Shown here: positions 45,032 to 60,916 of the stretch, piece after piece
Position numbering within the stretch: the first letter of the stretch is position 1
Layout: each line of letters starts with the position of its first letter
Assembly (NCBI GenBank): GCA_009801085.1
Contig: VNWV01000023.1
Location: 124,001-188,000, forward strand
Direction of reading: 5' to 3'
DNA length: 64,000 bases
Source: Lasiodiplodia sp. COLG20
Taxonomy: Eukaryota > Ascomycota > Dothideomycetes > Botryosphaeriales > Botryosphaeriaceae
Translations under genes and position numbers: made by a program
The notes under the pieces: model-generated
The model's database searches: none
What the model saw: the letters and a program-made list of their open reading frames with translations, nothing else
What the model was told of the DNA's origin: nothing

Positions 45032-46587
45032 GGCGGAAGTTTGCGGGATCGTCGGCTGGCTCTTCACTTCCAGGTTGGTCTGCCAGACTATCTTGCAGCA
45101 GCAAAATCGTACAATGGCAACTTTTGATGCTCTCCGAGCTTCCGAGAAGCGTAGTTGGCGACAATGAGAATCAAAGGGTGACTGGAGGGTAGGACATGGC
45201 GATGGTGTCCCATGCTGGCGCAGAGGCGGAGAGTCCTCCAAGATTAAATGTGCGATCGGCTAGCAGGGTTGCATCCAGCTCGTAGAGCTCTCTTGGCCCG
45301 CAGTAGGCGATGCCGTCCGCCGTGGCGATAAGCCGGGGTTGGGTGTTATCATGCAATGCCTATTCTGGATGACGCCATTGGCTAACGGGCGGGGATGCAA
45401 CCTAAAACAAATTATTATAAGAACCCTTTCAGCGGCGCCAAGGCCCGTCTCTTCTAACTGGCGGATAAGGCCCCATGCAATTGCGCCAGACGACCCTGGT
45501 CCGTCACAATAACATAGCGGCTCTATCTAGATAGCTGATGGTTGAGCGAATCGACACGTTCCGCTCGGCGCCATCCTGCCCAGTGACTTGGGTCTTCTTG
45601 GCACCTGCGAAAACTCGTTAGAACTATTGTCATGCCCGCTCTTGGGTTACGAGGCATAGGTGCTGCTGGCCTCTGGTTGCTCAGAGCTGGCTATGCGTGG
45701 TGGTGCAAAAAATCCTGTTGTCGGTTCCTCCAGAGCCTTGTCTCCCCCGATTCCCCATCGAGATAGTGGGACGTCCCAAGCGCCTGGAAACTCCCTGTCT
45801 GGGTCCGGAACTTCCCTCTTATGACAGGCAGTAGCGAAAGTCACGGTTGCAGTCCGGCTGTTGAACTGCTGTTGGCGTACCAAGCCACGGCACTTAGCAG
45901 AGGCATTGACTAGAATTTCCGGTATTTATCACGCCTTCAAGTGCTTGGGTTGCGTTGCACCAGCACCACTCCTCGGATCTGACCGAACATTCAAAACGGA
46001 TCGCCCCCGCTGAAGTACGCGGTGAGTGGAGACGTGCGGCGCGGTTGATGGGCGGATAGCGGCTCTAGCCGGCACATTGCATCGAGATTCGAACGGGGCT
46101 GAAAAATTGCATTAAACAAAGATTAGTTTTGATCGCACCATCCCGTACCCGGTACAGATATCGAGAGTCTCGGAATGTTCCTAGAGTGTAAAAGGTGTGT
46201 GTCGATAATTCTGATAGTTCGTGGCGTAGAACCGAAGCGTATCATCGTGGTATGCAATGACTGCTGGGAAAAAAAGCAAAAGAAAAAAAAGCCTGCGGGT
46301 GCTAGCAGTAAAGCCGTTGTATGTGGTCTAAGCCATTACAAGCTAGCTAATTGAAATGAAGAAAATAAATCATTAAGAACAAGTAAAGGTAGGGCAATAG
46401 TCAATCTGTGTGCAACTGCATCCCTGAATGATGTATGCCAATCGTGGTATCTCTGAAAGCCAAACCTCCCAATACTCCAACCTGATAGTTCCCGGCACTT
46501 TGGCCTCCATACCGATACACCAAATTTTCTAAATGTATGTTGTGACTATGCTGATAGCATAGACGTTGGGTATGCCTCCGGAAAGTC
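45032..46587. other. Intergenic region upstream of the permease
   Basis: 1.56 kb without a supported gene. A purine-rich A tract lies at about 46269-46290. The part near 45,032 is the permease promoter, and the part near 46,587 is the 3' side of the Cut12-like gene. Confidence 0.35.
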
Positions 46588-48147
46588 TCACCGCAATGTT
46601 GCGGCATTGGGCCCGGCGTTTTCCTTACCCATATCCCGTTCCCGCTTCTTTTGCATGATGCGTTCTCTAGCTAGCTTCTTGCGCATCTCTTCTGATGTAA
46701 GGCCGTTAGAGGGTTTGGTAGAAGTCGAAACCGAGGAATTGGCCAAAGATTGAAGATGGCGGTCACTCTTCACCCGCCTTGGATTGGCAGCAGTTTGTGC
46801 TTCGGAAGGCCCAGCAGCCGGGTGGCTGGGCTTTTTCACTGGCGAAACAGGATTGTTTGGCCTCGCTTCCATAACGGAGTCTCCATTTGCCACCCAAGGG
46901 TCCTCAACAGCTGACGTACTTGCAGTCTTCACATGCGCGCGAGAAGTCGCGGGCCTATCTGCTCTATTGCCAGACGTGAGGCGGCGCGGACGCCTCGGAG
47001 AAGCGCCCATACGGCTTTGCTGTTCCATTAGTGGAGGCATCAGAGTATTTTTCGTCGGCGGCTTTTGCTCAATTGACTCGGGTTTTGATTTTGGCTTCTC
47101 CGACCGAGTCCGACCATTGACAGGCGTGGCGTCAAGCATGTAGTGGCTTGCTTCCTGTGGATCTAGCATCATCTGATCAAACTCGCGTTCCAGCTCAGTC
47201 TTTGGCAGACTGTAGTCTGCGGGCAGATTGGGCGTCGCGTTTCCCTCCAAGACAGCCAAACGTTTCTTGAGCGTAGCAATCTCGGTGGTTGACTTGAAGT
47301 TCTCGGCCATGGCTTCCCTCAACTGTTCTTTGTAATCCTTGTTCTTAGCTTCCAGCTCCTTCTCGCGCTGTGCATGGCGCTTTCGCTCGGCCTCTAGCTT
47401 TTCGTTCAACTCCAGAGCTTCGTGATCCTTCTTCCTGGCGTAATCCTTCGTGATCTGAAGCTTCTTGATGATCTTTCGAGCTTCCTTCTCGCTCTCATAC
47501 GCGAATTCCAAATAGTGCTCCTTCCAGTATCGTCCCGACTCGGAGCGCGGCTCCATGAAGTCTAGCGTCACGTCGCCATCATCTTTTGCCCGTGGTTTTG
47601 GTTTCAAAGGCGGTTGTGCTAGCGGTTGTGCCAATGATTGTGCCGATGGCTGTGTCTTGGGTTCGGTACGCTTGGATGAGTCTCGTGCTGCGTACAGTTT
47701 GGCATTAAGTTTGGAGCTTGAACTGGGTCCCTCTTCAGGCTCCTCGGCAAGAGCATCGACCTTCGGTGTCCACGGACTCGGAAATTTTCCCGGGCAGTTG
47801 TTCGGGATCCCACTTCTACCGCCTCCGTTGATCCGTTTGCCCCCATTGTCAACCACCTGGGCGCCGAACGACACGGTCTTGCGGTCTCTCACGGTGCCAG
47901 GGGTTGAGAGAATGCCGCCTGGAAGCCTTGGTTTGTCGGAATCGGCAGCATTCTTGAGGCCGAAGTTTGGGGGCAGAGGTCGCGAGGTGGCAGGGAGATC
48001 AGCTTTGGGTTCGAACTTGGCGGGTCTGACGGTCTCGGGCGGAGCTGGAGTGCCGAAGATTGCGTGCTTGATGGCGCGGGCAGCGAAGACGGGAGCAGGC
48101 GTCTCGGGAGGCTCGAGCTGTGTATCGTCCACAGCTTCTGTATTCAT
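46588..48147 (-). CDS. Spindle-pole-body-associated Cut12-domain protein
   Basis: An intronless gene of 519 residues. The N-terminal part has the conserved block LPGGILSTPGTVRDRKTVSFG followed by VVDN (residues about 75-101), the signature of the Cut12 family as I recall it. A coiled-coil of roughly 110 residues follows (about 205-315, from YWKEHYLEFAYESEKEARK to EIATLKKRLAVLE). The remainder is disordered and basic, ending in a helical EEMRKKLARERIMQKKRERD. In fission yeast Cut12 anchors at the spindle pole and tunes Polo kinase by recruiting PP1. KTVSF at residues 90-94 fits an RVxF-type PP1-docking motif. It is divergent from GCN2. Confidence 0.78.
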   Translation of the reverse strand: MNTEAVDDTQLEPPETPAPVFAARAIKHAIFGTPAPPETVRPAKFEPKADLPATSRPLPPNFGLKNAADSDKPRLPGGILSTPGTVRDRKTVSFGAQVVDNGGKRINGGGRSGIPNNCPGKFPSPWTPKVDALAEEPEEGPSSSSKLNAKLYAARDSSKRTEPKTQPSAQSLAQPLAQPPLKPKPRAKDDGDVTLDFMEPRSESGRYWKEHYLEFAYESEKEARKIIKKLQITKDYARKKDHEALELNEKLEAERKRHAQREKELEAKNKDYKEQLREAMAENFKSTTEIATLKKRLAVLEGNATPNLPADYSLPKTELEREFDQMMLDPQEASHYMLDATPVNGRTRSEKPKSKPESIEQKPPTKNTLMPPLMEQQSRMGASPRRPRRLTSGNRADRPATSRAHVKTASTSAVEDPWVANGDSVMEARPNNPVSPVKKPSHPAAGPSEAQTAANPRRVKSDRHLQSLANSSVSTSTKPSNGLTSEEMRKKLARERIMQKKRERDMGKENAGPNAATLR

Positions 48148-53777
<5,630 letters not shown>

Positions 53778-54565
53778 GAAGGGTTGGTCAACGTGTTGTC
53801 AATTTTGCACGTGCAATTAAACCGCTAGAATAATGGTGGGTGGTAGGTTCGAGGCGGATTTACGGTTAAACGATGATGGAGATATGCATCGGGGATGTAG
53901 TTTGGCGGCTGATGACTCAACGACAGCGTGAAGATTTGACAGCATAAAGAAAATAAACCTCGTCTAACGAGGGCTTTCACATGAAGGCGGCAACGACTTG
54001 TGACTGCTGCGCCTGTGTTCTCTGCGTTCCAATGATCGCTTGACGTACATGTTTGCGTAGGCGGTTCATATCACGTATTCAATTTTAGCTTTAGACCAAC
54101 GCCACAACATGCCAGCAACTTATCAGTTACAGCAATTTCCCGATCCAATCATCATGCACTCTGGCCCCCGCTAGATTCAAGATCCCATTTGGTGAGTGCT
54201 GTATCTTCAAACGCCTCGACAAATTGAGCGCGTGATGTGTGTTCCGCTAGCGATCCTTCCGCAGACTCACGCGGCCATGTGAAATCCATGAGTTGGAATC
54301 CAACACGTGTCTGTGCACACTTAGAGCCGCAGGATCACTAGCTGGGGCAGATACTTCCCTGGTGAAGTGGCTGTGGTATCTTTGTTCGTTAAGTTTATGT
54401 GGAGATCACGGATTAAGTATGTAGCAGAATACTGTCTCGAGCAAAGGACTAGAGCACGAGGACTTGGTCTATCAAACGCTTATATACAACGGAGTTGAAG
54501 CCTCAACCTCCCACAAACACGCTATTTACCCACACACATAGGTTCAGCAACGCTGCTCTGAAGCC
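53778..54565. other. Intergenic region
   Basis: 788 bp without a supported gene. CTTATATACAA at about 54478-54488 could be the TATA element of the next small gene, some 80 bp before its ATG. Confidence 0.35.
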
Positions 54566-55060
54566 ATGGCAAAGCTCCGCGATATCTGCAAGGACCTTTA
54601 TACGGGCCTCAAGGAAAGATATGGTAAACCTGACTGCATGACTCGAAAATATCAGGTGGACGATGATTTTCGCGATGATAACCCCCACAGGTGGTGGATA
54701 GACCGTCACTACGATGCAAAAAAGGCCGAACGTAGTGCCAAAGAGAAAGCAAAAGCTCACGGCAGCAAAACGCCCACTGAGGAGTCCTCCAACACAGCAA
54801 AAGCTCCTACGGAAGTTGTACCGGAGCCGAAAACTGCAGCAAAAGCAAGCGCCCCAGCATCTTCTCAAACCGCTCCTTCAAAGGTTGCATCATCGACCTC
54901 TAAAACCTCCAACAAAAAGAGTTCGGACGAGCATACTAAAGCAAATGACCGGGAGACCCCCTCCCAGACACCTGGAAAAGGTGAATCTAGCAATAAACCA
55001 GCAAACTCATTCAAAACTGATCGCTACTATTGGTCTACCTCTGATGAGTTTCTGCTGTAA
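54566..55060 (+). CDS. Hypothetical low-complexity protein
   Basis: A single open frame of 164 residues from an ATG with a TATA-like box 80 bp upstream. I do not recognise a family. Residues 1-52 look folded (MAKLRDICKDLYTGLKERYG and RWWIDRHYD). The rest is Lys/Ser/Thr/Pro-rich with many alternating KAP and SSK motifs and likely disordered, ending in RYYWSTSDEFLL. There is no signal peptide or membrane segment. Its length and the ordered N-terminus favour a real gene. Confidence 0.5.
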   Translation: MAKLRDICKDLYTGLKERYGKPDCMTRKYQVDDDFRDDNPHRWWIDRHYDAKKAERSAKEKAKAHGSKTPTEESSNTAKAPTEVVPEPKTAAKASAPASSQTAPSKVASSTSKTSNKKSSDEHTKANDRETPSQTPGKGESSNKPANSFKTDRYYWSTSDEFLL

Positions 55061-55863
55061 TCTGTTGTCGATTGTAGCGGTGGCTCTTTTTGCATCAAAT
55101 AATATGGAAATGATTATGTAACTGGCACTGCTGCGGGAAAACCCAGAAGATGAAGCGAAGATTGAATTAGTGAAGGAGATATGGTGCGGGTGGACCTGCT
55201 TACGATGGCGAGAACAAAATAAAATTTGACAAAACACCTGTGGGACAGAGTACAGTGTTCAGCGAATTAGCATTACAATACAACCAGGGATTAGGAACCT
55301 TGAAACTTTCATATTTGTGAGAACCATATACCCTTTCTATACGCGGTGAATGTGCGGACGTAGCTATGATATTCATAGCTCAGCAGAACTTTCCACATTC
55401 ATTCTCTTACCACTTGTTTATGTAGAGCTTGAAATAATAGGTAGAGGTATGCTACTCAATGTTACAATACTAGACAAGTCGACTACGTAGTTGTACAGGT
55501 GTAGGCTAAGCTAAGGGTTAATAGTTCGGTGACCGGCCTAAAAGAGTGGACTTTTCTTAGGCGGGTTGATCCAAGTGTGCGCATAGATGCAAATTTACAC
55601 TCGCAGATGATGCTGTGAGTTTGGGGGCCTTTGATTCTAAGGTAGTCTTGTGCAGAGCCGTGGGGTCTTTGAACGCACTACTGTTGCGCCCGACTCAAGC
55701 GTGGTCTTTGTACAGCTAGGCCACAGCAGCGGCTTCCCATGCTGCTCGCTCGCAAACACTCCCTTGGTTCATATATATATCCCGATTGTCGGATTCACCA
55801 ATCCTCTACATCCCAGTGTCGATAGAGAACATCCACCAGCGCGGAACAACTTACGAATATCCA
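55061..55863. other. Intergenic region
   Basis: 803 bp, AT-rich in its first half, with no supported gene. A TATA-like run CATATATATATC lies at about 55770-55781. Confidence 0.3.
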
Positions 55864-56136
55864 ATGACGTTTCACAAGGAGGCTTCACCCCCTCCTCATC
55901 CTGAACGCGCCCACCTCAACAGCGATGCTGGCAACTCCATCGAAGGCGATCCAAAGGGAATCGCCAACTCGACAAGACCACCAGTCTCCTACGCCCCCTC
56001 AATGACGAATGATGATTCACACGATTGCGCGGGTGAACGCCATTCCACAGATTTGAAAGAGCTCGAGCAAAACTGTATGCCGCTCGAGACGTGGGAACGA
56101 GGGCGCTATTTTCAAGATGGAGATTGGTGTGGGTAG
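55864..56136 (+). CDS. Hypothetical short protein (weak)
   Basis: From the ATG at 55864 the frame gives 90 residues, with a polar, Pro/Ser/Asp-rich sequence ending in RGRYFQDGDWCG. The open frame extends upstream to about 55786 without another ATG. A TATA-like run lies about 90 bp upstream of the ATG. No domain is recognised, and it may be a chance frame or an exon. Confidence 0.28.
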   Translation: MTFHKEASPPPHPERAHLNSDAGNSIEGDPKGIANSTRPPVSYAPSMTNDDSHDCAGERHSTDLKELEQNCMPLETWERGRYFQDGDWCG

Positions 56137-56298
56137 ATAGGTGAACTCCGCCTCGAACTTCTCAAGGACGCGGGGAAATGACAGTCTAATCCCTGGCTTT
56201 TACCTCCTCACTGCACACTCCCTGATTGCTTCATGAGAGAACGTCAGTCTTAAATTCGTTCAGAAAGGTGACCATCAATATTTGTTGAAACCTATTGC

Positions 56299-57800
56299 TC
56301 ACCTCGTCCCGCTCGGCCCCGCTTGTGCTCTATATCCATTTAAACTCCCATGTCCCCTGTCCGACGTGCTTTTGGCCTTCCCTTTGCCTTTTTTGTCAAC
56401 CTTCTTGGTATAGCCAAACAAAAACCTTTTGACGCTCACGGCAATGCTCGACAACATTTGGAACGGGTATACCATGAGCGCCCACAACGCTTGCAAAGGA
56501 ATCATGAGCAATGTACTCAACCAATCAAACAAAATCGAAACAACGCCTGGCTTTTTCTGCTGCCCGCTTCGTGCGGCTGCGGCTGCAAGGGCGAGGGCAT
56601 CTTTAAGACGTGATTCAAGGTCCTGCAGGCGGGCCTCTGTCGCCATAGTTTGGGTAGTCGCGCGCTTCTCGTAACGGCGTACGGCGCGGTTCAGAGCATC
56701 CAACTGAGGCTGGAAGCTCTGGCGGACGATGTTCGCAATTTCGGCGGGCGCGGCAGAGCCAGCAGATTTCCCCTTCTCTTTGACTGAGACAGCATTGGCG
56801 GAGGCGACATCGGCCATGTGTGACTCGAGTTCGCTAAGGCGCCTCCCTAGGTCGGACACAGCGGGCTCCTCAGATTTCAAGTCGGGTTCGGCTTGCTCGC
56901 GAACGATGCGCTGCAGGTACATTGTCCGGGCGCGGAGCATGCGCAGCAGATGGGATGCAGGGCGGACCTCGGCAGCTAGTAAAAATATAGTGAGATTGTA
57001 GTTCGAAACAAGGCCTTCGGAGGGACGTGAAAGCGATGCGCGAATGGCATGGAGGAGGTATGCGCCGATAACCGGGCCCAAGAAGCATGCTGCCAGGGCG
57101 TACAGCTGATCTGACTGCAGTTCCTTCACGGCAGCGACATATTGCGGCGACCGTCCCGGGGCGGGCGTGTCGGCAGCAATGTCGCTATGCTCCGAGGCAG
57201 TTTTTGTGTCGGCCGTGGGCGCATCCTCGATGGCCTCGTCATCTTCGGAATCTTCCTCCGGTATAGTGTCAGACAGGCGTATCCCAGCAGCTTCGGCATA
57301 CGGCGCAGGCGTTTGGGCGGCGCAATACCAATCCCTGTTTTCCCGATCAATGAAAAAATTTCGAACACATTCTTGGGCAAGACGTACCACGGCATGCGCA
57401 CACACCAGTTGAGCAGCAGGGATGCCAGGCCAAGCAGCAGGATGTCGGTGACGACGGCGCTGCCATTTGTGAAAAAAATCCCGCTCACAGCGGGCAGAAT
57501 GGCGAAGACCAGCGGCAGCGAGTGCCAGAGAGAGGGCTCATCCTGTTCCAGCTTGTCTGCGTCGCGCGAACCGGGATTCAGCAGGTTGTCTGTGGAGGAG
57601 CGGATGGAGGAAAAATCGGAGATCATGGAGCTACGGCGGCGCAAAACAGGCGGCGGCGGAGCAATGGACGAGGATGAGGCGGAGGGGTCCCATGGAATGC
57701 TGTGGGTGCGCTGCAGACGGTGACGCAGCGCTGAAGATTGCTTTGGTTGCACAGGGAAGGATCGTGCGGAGGAGCTGGGCTCAGGCGGGTCGTCGGCCAT
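56299..57800 (-). CDS. Unrecognised multi-pass membrane protein with coiled-coil
   Basis: Encodes 482 residues in two exons (57800-57388 and 57334-56299); the 53-nt intron joins CVRMPW to DWYCAAQ and is needed to fuse two good frames. I do not recognise the family. A disordered Ser/Pro-rich N-terminus (HSIPWDPSASSSS) is followed by two hydrophobic helices (LPLVFAILPAVSGIFF and VVTDILLLGLASLLLNW), an acidic loop (DTIPEEDSEDDEAIED), further helices (LYALAACFLGPVIGAYLLH, LTIFLLAAEVRP), a coiled-coil (about 300-385), and a final hydrophobic stretch (LMIPLQALWALMVYPF) before a lysine-rich tail. The pattern suggests an organelle or ER membrane protein that oligomerises. The N-terminus has no clear signal peptide. 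Confidence 0.8.
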
Positions 57801-58799
57801 AGCTCTTTTTGTGGGCTTGGGCGCGGGCGCGGGCTGGTGGATTGGATTGGGTCGAGCAGCGGGAATTGAGGAGTGCTGACACTGGGGTGGCAGCAGCAGG
57901 GCGAAGAGAAGATTGCGCGTCTTGCATGGTTCGGGGCGAGCTGAGAGAGGGCGGCGTCGAGGTCGTGGCAGGTCGGGGAGTAAGTAGTTTCCAAAGGGTG
58001 GAAGCGGCTCGCGTTCACTGGGCAGTCACGCGTCGCCAGCACAGGTGCCGCCCTGACAGCACAACCGGCCCCACACCCGCCAAACCCATCACTGTGAGCA
58101 CATCCATCACCCCTCGAATCCTCATCGGGCAAAGCTCCCACTGCCCCGGTTCTGACCGGTGCATCCCCGCCATTCCTTCCCAGGCCACGGCCGCGCTATC
58201 GCACTGCTAATCATCACTATTCCGCGCTCCCTCGCCGCACTATCGAACAGTAGATAACTGGAATCGAGCCATTTCAATCCTGGCAAGCAGGCTGATCGGA
58301 CGCCTTTCGCCGTCGTCGAAGCCCCAGTCCACGCCTTTTCAAAGCCCGTCTTTCCTCCTGATTCTGTGCCGACCTGACCATGCTCAAGGCGTGCCTGCAG
58401 ATATGTGCATCTGGTAGGTCGTGTTCTTCCTATTGACACCCCGAAACGGTGGTATGACGTCTCACACCTTGCCAAGCAAACTGCATCTCTGCAAATCACT
58501 TCCACCGAACCCGCCCATTGACCTCTATGCTGCCTTATTGAGGCCCTCTTCTGTCAATACGTCTATAGCCATGTCTCTACACAAAACTTTTTCGCTTGCC
58601 ATGGCTCGTCCAAGTCTTCCTTCTGCAACAACACAATCTCTTTGTCCAGGTGCCTCCGCTTCATCGACAACATCTTTCTTTTGGCAAATCGGTCCTGGGA
58701 AGCTGCCGCGCCTCATATCCCATCTCCCAATCCGGCCGGCTCAGCTCTACCGAGCTCTTTCTAACCACGCTCCTCCAGCTCTCTGCTCCTTGGTCGACA
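57801..58799. other. Divergent promoter region membrane protein / STE3
   Basis: 1.0 kb between divergent genes, with no supported gene. The last 300 bp are pyrimidine-rich, as in fungal leaders. Confidence 0.4.
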
Positions 58800-60361
58800 A
58801 TGGCTGAAGTGGAAAACCCAATCTATCCCGCCGCCATCTATCTTCCTGTGCTGGCTTGTTTGGTTGTCTTGCTCGATATCTCTCCGCTGGTATGGCACGT
58901 CCGCAACCGCAACGTTGGTGCCGCTGTCTTGGTCGGTTGGATGATCACCTACAACTTCATCGCCTTCATCAACGCTTTAATCTGGCCTCACAATGATCCG
59001 CGCTATGGGTTCCGTGGCTATGTTGTCTGCGATGTTGAGGTCTACGTCGTCGTTGCTGGGTGGACAGGCGTCTCGACTTCCCTGCTCTGCATCATGCGCA
59101 GCCTTGCCAAAGTCCTCAACACCAAGAACCAAGTCGTGACACCCCGTCGAGCCCAGCGCATCCGCCAATACCTGATCGATGCTGCAACATGCTGGGCTCT
59201 CCCCATCGTCCAGCTTGGCATGTTCGACGTGGTCAAGGTCTATCGCTACTACATCTATGGAATCAACGGTTGCGTTCCATCTCTCGATACGAGCTGGGTC
59301 AGCGTTGCTCTGATCTACTCCTGGCCGTTCGCCATTGACCTCCTCTGCGCATACTACGCTGGTATGTTCAGCTGCGAACCTTCACGGAACGGGGGGAAAA
59401 AACTGACGTCTTATTGACAGTCCTCATCATCGTGCGCTTGCACCGCTATCGCTCCGAGTTCTCGCGCCTCGTCCACTCACACAACACCACGCGTTCGCGC
59501 TTCCTGCGCCTCTTCATTCTCTGCACCCTATTCCTTCTCGGCATTCTCCCCGCCCAAACCATCATCCTATGGATCAACATCCGCGCGCAAGCCTTGAGCT
59601 TCTCATGGGCACGTAATCACTTGCCGGAACATCGCTCTAGCATTGTTCCCGTCAAGCTTTACGGTACAATTATTTTTGACCGCTGGACCAGCGTCATCGG
59701 CGGCTTCCTTCTCTTCCTATTCTTCGGCCTCGGTACCGATGCCACGAGCATGTATCGCTCGTGGGCCACCAAGCTGAATCCCACCCGCATCTTCTGCCGC
59801 AACACACGTCGCCGTCGGACTGTCTTCCACACGGCAAACACCACTGGCAGCCCCGTCTCCCTTTCCGCCCACTCCATGTTCAGCTACAAGACGTACTTCA
59901 CCTCCCGCAGCAACAGCTCTGCCGGCAAATCGCACGCCTCCAAGTCCCTCTGCAAGTCGCCGCTCAGTTTCTGGCGCGCGAGCAATGCTGGCGCCGCCAC
60001 GTCCCCCACTACAGAGTACAGCAGGACCAGCAGCACCGCGCCCATCCTGCCCCTGCACCACCTCAACCTCCATCGTAACCAGAACGACAACGGCAAGAAG
60101 GTGCGCACCCTAAGCACCGCATCCGCCGCGCCGACCATCGACACTGCCATCTCGACGACGCCGCTCAGCAAGACCATCCGGAAAGCGAGCGTCGGCACGC
60201 TGGCTGAATGTGACGACGACGATGACGACGTCGCGTCCGTGGTCGGCTCGCCGGTGGAGGGCGCGAAGGAGAGGGATGGCGGAAGTGGAGGCGACGCCAA
60301 GGGAACCGTGGAGGGATTGGGGATCAGGATGGATATGGCGAGCCCGAGGACTGGAGCATAA
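58800..60361 (+). CDS. ste3: Ste3-type a-factor pheromone receptor (GPCR)
   Basis: Encodes 500 residues in two exons (58800-59361, 59421-60361). Seven membrane segments can be read, beginning IYLPVLACLVVLLDISPLVWH and including LVGWMITYNFIAFINALIW, with the family segment FRGYVVCDVEVYVVVAGWTG, QLGMFDVVKVYRYYIYGINGC and the last helix GGFLLFLFFGLGTDA. This is the class D Ste3 group that binds lipid-modified a-type pheromone and signals through a heterotrimeric G protein to the mating MAP-kinase pathway. The cytosolic tail is about 200 residues, Ser/Thr-rich, and includes a run of seven aspartates. No mating-type gene is near. Confidence 0.93.
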
Positions 60362-60916
60362 ATGGGGGATGAAGTTCCCTCGGCCACGTCCGCCGCCCAG
60401 TGAGTAAGAGGCGATGGATACTAGGTGCTATATGGCAAAGGGAATGGGATGGGATGGGCTTCTACTTTTACATCGTGCGGCATTACAAGCGCCATCTTCA
60501 TTACTCTTGCTTTTGTTTGGTTTCTAGCGATGTTTTCTTTTTTTTATGCATCTTTAATCCATAAGTAACGAGGGACGTCGTAGGAAGCGTTGATACTCAG
60601 CGCAGCATAGAGCATAAGGTCTTTTTTGTCCATATCCAAACCCATAGAAGGCATAGGCAAGGTCAATTAGCGCCAGAGGCTCGATTCTTCCGAACGAATT
60701 AAACATCAAGCTGTTTGGCATGCTTCCCCTGTTTTCCGCCAATTTCCGCAAGATGCCGCGAAAAGTATAACATCACGTCAAGAGCACGTCCCCTTCCGTC
60801 ATTTAACCAAATTTTGATCCAATTATGTACCTGAAGAAACGCATACAATCATCTTTCATCATATCCAATCATCCTTCCTCCTCTTCTCCAACTCCCTCTG
60901 CTCGCACCGCCACCTC
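60362..60916. other. Intergenic region between convergent STE3 and FAD-oxidase genes
   Basis: 555 bp, AT-rich, with no supported gene. Confidence 0.35.

Noticed and set aside
55786..55863. Longer start for the small gene at 55864
   Set aside because: The frame begins at TTG; no ATG exists in this part.
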